From Silanimonas sp. (lineage in GTDB: Bacteria; Pseudomonadota; Gammaproteobacteria; Xanthomonadales; Xanthomonadaceae), in contig NZ_JAPZSC010000007.1 in assembly GCF_027531545.1 (NCBI RefSeq), positions 1 to 64,000 of the forward strand: a stretch of 64,000 bases of DNA, written 5' to 3'. The position numbers and the translations under genes were made by a program. Shown here piece after piece: positions 57,975-64,000 of this stretch. Within the stretch, counting starts at the first letter, position 1; every line of letters starts with the position of its first letter. The notes under the pieces were generated by a model. It worked only from the letters and a program-made list of their open reading frames with translations. It searched no databases and was not told the origin of the DNA.

Positions 57975-58574
57975 GGGGCTCTGCGCCATCAAATCGATCT
58001 GCAGCAGGCGCGCCGAGACCTCGTGGTCGTCGAGCGAGCCCTGCCGCTGCAGCCACAGCACGCGATGGCGCTGCTGCTCGGGGCTTTCGTCCGGGCTGAG
58101 GTAGTCGAAGCGATCGCGCAGCTGGGCCGCACGCCGCCGGTCGATCTCGGCCAGGATGCCGCCCGCCGAGGCGTCGTCGATCACCAGCACGTTCGCGCGC
58201 GGCGACGGCACGACAATGTAGCGGCGGATGCGCAGCGCATACCAGGCGAGGCAGGCCGCACCCAGCGGCAGCCAGATCGACAATCCGAACACCTGGGTCT
58301 TCGCCCAGTCCATCGACGTGAGCACCGCGCCAAGCACGACCCAGATCGCGCCGACGTTGCGCCACCAGGTGTTGCGCTCGACGAAGCGCTCGCGATCCAC
58401 GGCGAGTTCGGCGTACTCGATCGTCCAGGTCCGCGAGGCGTTGCCGTCATCCAAGCCGTAGCGCAGCGACTCCTCGCCGAAATCGAAGAACGTCTTCGCA
58501 CCCGCGCGCTTCTGTTCCAGCCGCAGGGCTTCGGGCTTCGGGGGTTCGGGCTGGGGCACCAGGGGCGTGTTCAC
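57939..58574 (-). CDS. Hypothetical membrane protein, GTG start, 211 aa
   Basis: MNTPLVPQPEPPKPEALRLEQKRAGAKTFFDFGEESLRY; two TM helices; C-terminal charged domain. Confidence 0.65.
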   Translation of the reverse strand: MNTPLVPQPEPPKPEALRLEQKRAGAKTFFDFGEESLRYGLDDGNASRTWTIEYAELAVDRERFVERNTWWRNVGAIWVVLGAVLTSMDWAKTQVFGLSIWLPLGAACLAWYALRIRRYIVVPSPRANVLVIDDASAGGILAEIDRRRAAQLRDRFDYLSPDESPEQQRHRVLWLQRQGSLDDHEVSARLLQIDLMAQSPSADPRQGERDE

Positions 58575-58627
58575 GGCGGTTCCTCGATTCGACCCTCCGC
58601 CGGGGAACCCGGCGGCGGGCGCGCAGT

Positions 58628-59341
58628 TTAGCGCCCTTGAACCCGGACCCGCACCGCGGCGAGCGCCTCGCGAAGCTCGCGCTGCCCGGCCGACGACAGC
58701 GCGGACACCACGCCGGTGGCCGCGAGGGGCCCCATCCACGCGAAGGCCACGCGGTTGCTCTGCCGGGCCTCCTCGACCACCGCCACGTTGGCGGCGCCGA
58801 ACGCCACCTGCAGCCGGTGCCGATGCTCGGCGTGCGCGGTGTCGTACAGGTTGAACGCGGCCACGCCGCCAGGTCGGAGGGCGGCGCGGCAGTCGTTGTA
58901 GAAGCGCTGGGTCGACAGCGCGGCCGGGATGCCACTGGTGTCGTAGCCGTCGACGAGCAGCAGGTCGATCGACGCCGGCTGCGTCTTCAGCCACTCGGCG
59001 GCGTCCGCTTCGACCACGCGGAACCGGGCGTCGTCGTCAGGGATGCGGAACTGGCGCCGCAGGGCGATGACCGCCGGATTGATCTCGATGGCCTCGAGCG
59101 CCGCGGCCGGCAGGTGGCGGTGCAGGAACTTCGCCTGCGAGCCGCCGCCCAAGCCGACCATCGCGATGCGCGCGGGTGCCGGCACCAGGGCCAGCGCGCC
59201 GAGCATCGTCCGCGTGTAGTCGACGACGAGGCGGTCCGGCGCCCAGCGCGACATGCGGCTCTGGGCGGTGCCCTTGGCGAAACGCAGTTCCCGAGTGCGC
59301 CAGCCTTGCAGGATGAACGGGGTGCCTGCCTTCTCAGCCAC
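58628..59341 (-). CDS. Spermidine synthase-like methyltransferase-fold protein
   Basis: RIAMVGLGGGSQAKFLHRHLPAAALEAIEINPAVIALRRQF; IDLLLVDGYDTSGIP. Confidence 0.82.
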   Translation of the reverse strand: MAEKAGTPFILQGWRTRELRFAKGTAQSRMSRWAPDRLVVDYTRTMLGALALVPAPARIAMVGLGGGSQAKFLHRHLPAAALEAIEINPAVIALRRQFRIPDDDARFRVVEADAAEWLKTQPASIDLLLVDGYDTSGIPAALSTQRFYNDCRAALRPGGVAAFNLYDTAHAEHRHRLQVAFGAANVAVVEEARQSNRVAFAWMGPLAATGVVSALSSAGQRELREALAAVRVRVQGR

Positions 59342-59837
59342 GCTGCAGGAAGACCACGCCCTTGCCGTCGACCTGGTTGAACAGCAGGCGGAACGTGAGG
59401 CTGGTGGCCTGCGGCTGCTCGCGACCGCCCTGACAGCTCATGCCAGCGGCTTCCTTCGCGGTCTTGCTGCGGAAAGTGCAGACGATGGCCGGCTCGAAGC
59501 GCCAGGTCGACAGCGCCGCCACCGAAACGTCGACGAACTGCTTGCTCAGTTCCGTCACCGCCGGGCACTCGGGCTCGCGGACCAGCGGGCCGGTGTAGCT
59601 GACCGCGCCTTCCTCATCGATGTCGACGCGCATGCAGATGGCGCGCGACGGCACCTGCTGCTGCGCCAGGACCTCGGCCGGGTACTCCGGCAGGCGGTTG
59701 CCCGGTTCGTCGATCGGCAGCAGGAAGGTCTGCTTGTCGGTGAGCTGCAGCGTTCCCTCGGCAGCCTCTTCGGCGAAAGCGGCGGCCGGCAGCACGGCGA
59801 GCAGGGCGGCGGCAAGGGCAAGACGGGTGATGCGCAT
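59334..59837 (-). CDS. Secreted hypothetical protein, 167 aa
   Basis: Signal peptide MRITRLALAAALLAVLPAAAFAEE; overlaps next gene by ATGA-type junction. Confidence 0.7.
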   Translation of the reverse strand: MRITRLALAAALLAVLPAAAFAEEAAEGTLQLTDKQTFLLPIDEPGNRLPEYPAEVLAQQQVPSRAICMRVDIDEEGAVSYTGPLVREPECPAVTELSKQFVDVSVAALSTWRFEPAIVCTFRSKTAKEAAGMSCQGGREQPQATSLTFRLLFNQVDGKGVVFLQRG

Positions 59838-59917
59838 CGAAGGCTCCTCCAGGGGACTCAGGGTGCGGAGCGTACCGCCTGCGGGCGACTTTCGTCGTGC
59901 GCGGTGTCGCTGTGGCG

Positions 59918-60193
59918 TCAAGTCGCTGAAAGGGCCGGCTTGCGGTAGGCCCACATCTGCCAGAGGTTCAGGCCGTTCACCCCGAGGGTGAAGACGTTCG
60001 CGAGGATGATCGGCAGGCTGTCGATCATCAGGCCGTACACCAGCCAGAGCAGCACGCCGAGCGTGAAGGTGCCGAAGGTCGAGAACGACAGGTCGTCGAC
60101 GTGCTTGCGGCGGAAGTTCCGGATCACCTGAGGCACGAAGGCGACGCTGGTGAGGAAGGCGGCGCCGAGGCCGAAGGCGGTGGGAGTGTCCAT
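59918..60193 (-). CDS. SemiSWEET / PQ-loop sugar transporter
   Basis: 91 aa: FLTSVAFVPQVIRNFRRKHVDDLSFSTFGTFTLGVLLWLVYGLMIDSLPIILANVFTLGVNGLNL. Confidence 0.85.
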   Translation of the reverse strand: MDTPTAFGLGAAFLTSVAFVPQVIRNFRRKHVDDLSFSTFGTFTLGVLLWLVYGLMIDSLPIILANVFTLGVNGLNLWQMWAYRKPALSAT

Positions 60194-60303
60194 GGGCGAA
60201 CGATGCCCGAAGCCCCCGCCCCGGCTCAATCACCCGCCACGCCTGCACGGCATTTGAACGCGCGCAAGCGCAGGCTCGAACCTCCGCCCCAAGGCCGCGC
60301 CCG

Positions 60304-60897
60304 ATGCTCCGACGCCCTGTTCTCCCGGCCGCGATCCTCGCGCTGGGCCTGACTTTTGCCGCGCATGCCGAGGCCGCGGCGGAGGCCCTGCCCGCCGCCC
60401 TGCCCGACGGCACCCCGAACACGCCGGTGCCGGCGCTGGACCTCGACCGCTACACCGGCCACTGGCACGAGGTGGCGCGGTTGCCGATGTTCTTCCAGCG
60501 GAACTGCATTGGCGACACCACCGCCACGTACACGTCGCTCGATGACGGCAGCATCGAAGTCCGCAACGCCTGCCGCACCGACGACGGAATGATCGAATCG
60601 ACCGGCGCCGCGCGTCGGGCCGGCGATGGAGGGGCGCTGGAAGTGCGCTTTGCCCCCGGTTGGCTGGGCTGGGTGCCGATGGTCTGGGCCGACTACTGGG
60701 TGGTGGACCTCGACCCGGGCTACGGCTGGGCGGTCGTGGGCGGGCCGAAGCAGGGCGCGATGTGGATCCTCGCGCGCGAAACCACGCTCGATCCCGCCCT
60801 GTTCGAACGCATCCGCCAACGGGCCGAAGCCCGCGGCTACCGGCTGGCCGAACTCGTGGTCGATCCCGCCCAGCGCGACCGGATCGCCGCGGAGTAG
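60304..60897 (+). CDS. Lipocalin family protein (Blc-like)
   Basis: LDLDRYTGHWHEVARLPMFFQRNCIGDTTATYT; DYWVVDLDPGYGWAVVGGPKQGAMWILARE. Confidence 0.88.
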   Translation: MLRRPVLPAAILALGLTFAAHAEAAAEALPAALPDGTPNTPVPALDLDRYTGHWHEVARLPMFFQRNCIGDTTATYTSLDDGSIEVRNACRTDDGMIESTGAARRAGDGGALEVRFAPGWLGWVPMVWADYWVVDLDPGYGWAVVGGPKQGAMWILARETTLDPALFERIRQRAEARGYRLAELVVDPAQRDRIAAE

Positions 60898-61730
60898 GCC
60901 TTGCCCTCGAGGCCCGCGGCCTCGGCGTCGCGGGCGAGGCCGTCGATGCGGTGCACCTCGCGGTAGCCGTCGCGCGGCAGGTCGGTGTCGATGAGGCCGA
61001 GGTCGAAAGCGAGGTCGTCGCTGTAGCCGGGCAGACGCGTCCGCCAGCTCATCGGGATCGTGCCGGGCGCCAGCGCATCGACGGCATCGACGATGGTCGT
61101 GGTGCAGTTCGCCGACAGCGTGTTGTAGAACGCCGGTCGCTCGGCGAGCGCATTGGCTTTCTCCAGCAGCGCCAGCAGCAACGCCCGCGCCTGCGCCGGC
61201 GTGGCCCGCAGGCGGTACAGGTGGACCGGGTCGCGTCGATGCGCCGCCCGCAAGCCGATCAGGTCGCGCTCGTCGCCCAGCACGAGCATCAGTTCGTACT
61301 GCCGGAACAGCCCGGCCAGCGGGGAATAGGTTTCGCCCACTTCCTTGCGTACTTCGGCGGAGATCGCGAGATGGCGGCCGTCGCGGAAGCCGAAGCTCAC
61401 GAAGGTGTGCGCCGGGCCGCGCCAATCCGCGAAGGGCTCGACGATGAACCAGGCGCTGTCCACCTCGTCGAGGCGGTACTCGCGGCTCTCCCAGCGAAGG
61501 TCGAAATCGGACGTGCTGCGGTAGCGGGCGTTGCGGACGTTCACCAGCCGCAGGCCATCGCCCGCCATCGTGGCGACCGGCATGCGGGCCTGCTCGGGCA
61601 CCCAGTCGCGGTCACCCGAGGGCCGCACGAGGAGCACCAAGGCGCCCCATCCCATCGCGACGACGGCCATGATCAGGAGACCGACGCGCAGCGCGGGGAA
61701 GCTCGTTGGAATGGGCATGGCGCGCGTCAT
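60837..61730 (-). CDS. DUF4105 domain protein
   Basis: VRNARYRSTSDFDLRWESREYRLDEVDSAWFIVEPF; FYNTLSANCTTTIVD. Confidence 0.82.
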   Translation of the reverse strand: MTRAMPIPTSFPALRVGLLIMAVVAMGWGALVLLVRPSGDRDWVPEQARMPVATMAGDGLRLVNVRNARYRSTSDFDLRWESREYRLDEVDSAWFIVEPFADWRGPAHTFVSFGFRDGRHLAISAEVRKEVGETYSPLAGLFRQYELMLVLGDERDLIGLRAAHRRDPVHLYRLRATPAQARALLLALLEKANALAERPAFYNTLSANCTTTIVDAVDALAPGTIPMSWRTRLPGYSDDLAFDLGLIDTDLPRDGYREVHRIDGLARDAEAAGLEGKAYSAAIRSRWAGSTTSSASR

Positions 61731-61775
61731 CGGCGGCAAGGGTACAGTGCGGCCTCCACGGGAGGACACCACGCC

Positions 61776-63833
61776 ATGCGATCGACCCTGCTGTTCGCCG
61801 CGCTCGCCGCAGCACTCGGCACCGCCGAAGCCGCCGAGACCCAGCGCTACGTCGTGCTGACGCCGGAGGCCACCATCGGCCACCTGCACGCCACGGTGGA
61901 CGGCGACACGGTCAGCGTCGACTACGACGTCAAGGACAACGGCCGCGGCCCGACGATGAAGGAAACGCTGCGCCTCTCCGAGGCCGGGCTTCCGGTCGAA
62001 TGGTCGATCACCGGCGCGACGACGTTTGGCAGCAAGGTCGATGAGCGCTTCGCCGTCGCCGACGGCAAGGCCACGTGGAAGGACGCCGTGGGCACCGGCG
62101 AGGCGGCCAACGCCACCGGCGCGCTGTACATCGGGCAGAGCGGCACGCCCTGGGCCCTGGGCGTCTATGCCCGCGCGCTGATGGCCGATGCCGACGGCCG
62201 CATCGCCACCCTCCCCGGCGGCGAACTGCGCTTGGAGAAGGGCGACACGCTGGAAGTGGGCAGCGGCGATGACAAGCAGACCGTCCAGCGCGTCACGCTC
62301 TCGGGCCTCGACCTCGATCCGACGAACCTGCTGGTCGAAGCCGACGGCGACCTGTTCGCCGTGCTGTCCGGCGGCCGCAACCTCGTGCTCCGCGAAGGCT
62401 ACGAGGCCGATGCCGAACGCCTGCGCCAGCTGGCCATCGAACTCGGTGAACAGCGCTTCATCGCGATGCAGGCCGAGGTGGCCCATCGCTACGAGCACCC
62501 CGTGCGCATCCGCAACGTGCGCGTGTTCGATCCGAAGACCGGCACGCGCTCCGAGCCGGTCAGCGTGGTCGTCTACCGCAACCGCATCAGCGGCATCCAG
62601 CCGCTCGACGCCACCGGCACCGGCCCGGAAGTCGTCGTCGAGGGCGAAGGCGGCACGCTGGTGCCCGGCATGTACGAGATGCACGGCCACATCGGCCAGA
62701 ACCGCACCGTGCTCAACCTCGCCGCCGGCATCACCTCGGTGCGCGACATGGGCAACGATAACGACGTCCTCGATCGCCTGATCCAGAGCATCGAGTCCGG
62801 CAAGCTCGCCGGCCCGCGCATCACCCGCGCCGGGTTCATCGAGGGCCGCAGCCCGTTCAATTCCAACAACGGCTACCTCGTCAGCAGCCAGGCGCAGGCG
62901 CTCGAGGCGGTGCGCTGGTACGCGGCGCGCGGCTTCCCGCAGATCAAGCTCTACAACAGCATGAACCCGGCTTGGTCGGCCGCCGCCGCGGCCGAAGCGC
63001 ATCGCCTCGGCCTGCGCGTTTCCGGCCACATCCCGGCCTTCACCAATGCCGACGCGATGATCGAGGCCGGATACGATGAGCTCACCCACATCAACCAGGT
63101 GATGCTGGGCTGGGTGCTGACGCCGGAAGAAGACACCCGCACCCTCCTCCGCCTGACCGCGCTGAAGCGCCTCGACCAGCTGGACCTCGCTTCGCCGCGC
63201 GTTCGCAAGACCATGGACGCGATCGTCGAGAATAAGGTTGCCGTCGAGCCCACGCTCGCCATCCACGAGAACCTGCTGCTCAACCAGGACGGCCAGGTGC
63301 CCAGCGGCCAGGCCGAATGGATCGCGAACCTGCCGATCGGCGCCCAGCGCAACGCCAAGCGCGCGTGGAGCGACATGAGCGCGCCCGGCGACCGCGAGGC
63401 CTACGCCGGCGCCTACCGCAAGATCATCGAAGGTGTGCGCGAGATGCACGAGCGCGGCGTGTTCCTGATCCCCGGCACCGACCTCGGCGGCGGCCTCGCC
63501 TTCCATCGCGAGCTGCAGCTGTTCCAGGCCGTCGGCTTCACGCCGGCGCAAGCCCTGCGCCGCGCGACGATCGACATGGCCGAATACCTCGGCGAGGACC
63601 AGCAGCTCGGAAGCATCGAGCGCGGCAAGCTGGCCGACTTCTTCCTCGTTCCCGGTGACCCGACGGAATCCTTGAGCGAGCTGAAGAACGCCCGCATGGT
63701 GATGAAGGACGGCGTCGTCTACTTCCCGAGCGAACTCTACCCGCGCTTCGGCATCCAGCCGTTCTCGACGGCGCCCGCGGTGCAGGTGCCGCAGGCGGTG
63801 GAGACGCCGATCGGCGCCACGCCCTCAAGGTGA
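61776..63833 (+). CDS. Amidohydrolase family protein
   Basis: Signal peptide; LVPGMYEMHGHIGQNRTVLNLAAGITSVRDMGND; LGEDQQLGSIERGKLADFFLVPGDP. Confidence 0.88.
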   Translation: MRSTLLFAALAAALGTAEAAETQRYVVLTPEATIGHLHATVDGDTVSVDYDVKDNGRGPTMKETLRLSEAGLPVEWSITGATTFGSKVDERFAVADGKATWKDAVGTGEAANATGALYIGQSGTPWALGVYARALMADADGRIATLPGGELRLEKGDTLEVGSGDDKQTVQRVTLSGLDLDPTNLLVEADGDLFAVLSGGRNLVLREGYEADAERLRQLAIELGEQRFIAMQAEVAHRYEHPVRIRNVRVFDPKTGTRSEPVSVVVYRNRISGIQPLDATGTGPEVVVEGEGGTLVPGMYEMHGHIGQNRTVLNLAAGITSVRDMGNDNDVLDRLIQSIESGKLAGPRITRAGFIEGRSPFNSNNGYLVSSQAQALEAVRWYAARGFPQIKLYNSMNPAWSAAAAAEAHRLGLRVSGHIPAFTNADAMIEAGYDELTHINQVMLGWVLTPEEDTRTLLRLTALKRLDQLDLASPRVRKTMDAIVENKVAVEPTLAIHENLLLNQDGQVPSGQAEWIANLPIGAQRNAKRAWSDMSAPGDREAYAGAYRKIIEGVREMHERGVFLIPGTDLGGGLAFHRELQLFQAVGFTPAQALRRATIDMAEYLGEDQQLGSIERGKLADFFLVPGDPTESLSELKNARMVMKDGVVYFPSELYPRFGIQPFSTAPAVQVPQAVETPIGATPSR

Positions 63834-63903
63834 AGTTGCCGCCATCGCGCATCCCGGGTGGACTCCGACGACCTTCAGACGAAGCGGTACGCACGATGAA
63901 GCC

Positions 63904-63999
63904 CTAGCGTGAGGGTGTGTACGACTTGTAGGCGATCTTCCATAGGCCGTCGATGCGCAACAGCAGGAGCTGCTCATCAAGCGCTTGTGCGGGGCTGAA
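63904..63999 (-). CDS. C-terminal fragment of NTF2-like (nuclear transport factor 2/SnoaL-type) protein
   Basis: Minus-strand reading FSPAQALDEQLLLLRIDGLWKIAYKSYTPSR*; runs off window. Confidence 0.45.
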   Translation of the reverse strand, partial: FSPAQALDEQLLLLRIDGLWKIAYKSYTPSR

Positions 64000-64000
64000 C

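Noticed and set aside
60837-63551. 904-aa minus-strand ORF
   Set aside because: Only the last ~300 codons (from about 61730) are a DUF4105 gene; the rest is antisense to the amidohydrolase and arises from high-GC open antisense frames.

Overview
High-GC bacterial chromosome segment. Gene content and order (pgsA, uvrC, kdsB, lpxK, msbA, exbD/exbB, comEC, lolD/lolC, sdh cluster) suggest a Xanthomonadales/Lysobacterales-type gammaproteobacterium (inference). Positions ~1-10,200 look like an accessory island: the end of an IS21-family element, a 5'-truncated HTH gene carrying palindromic repeats, and a minus-strand operon of type III-like mod (DPPY + DPTCGSGT motifs), AlbA_2/HATPase ATP-binding protein, res-like helicase-nuclease and an orphan 194-aa gene. 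A 10-bp-period repeat lies just upstream of that operon. From ~10,290 onward the window is mostly core genome: a c-di-GMP pair (HD-GYP + PAS-GGDEF-EAL), three tRNAs (Leu-TAA, Cys-GCA, Gly-GCC), envelope/lipid A genes, comEC with a degenerate metallo-beta-lactamase domain, an expanded succinate dehydrogenase locus (SDHAF4-like, SdhE, YgfX, Mpo1-like, MAPEG), ygfZ, a FHA-adenylate cyclase, fused E1 alpha/beta, glutaryl-CoA dehydrogenase-like, tcdA, tatD, tesA-ybbA-ybbP, a sodium/solute symporter, SemiSWEET, lipocalin, DUF4105 and amidohydrolase. The strongest candidate for an under-described system is the four-gene RM-like operon at 1106-9731. All calls come from reading the sequence and supplied translations; no searches were run.
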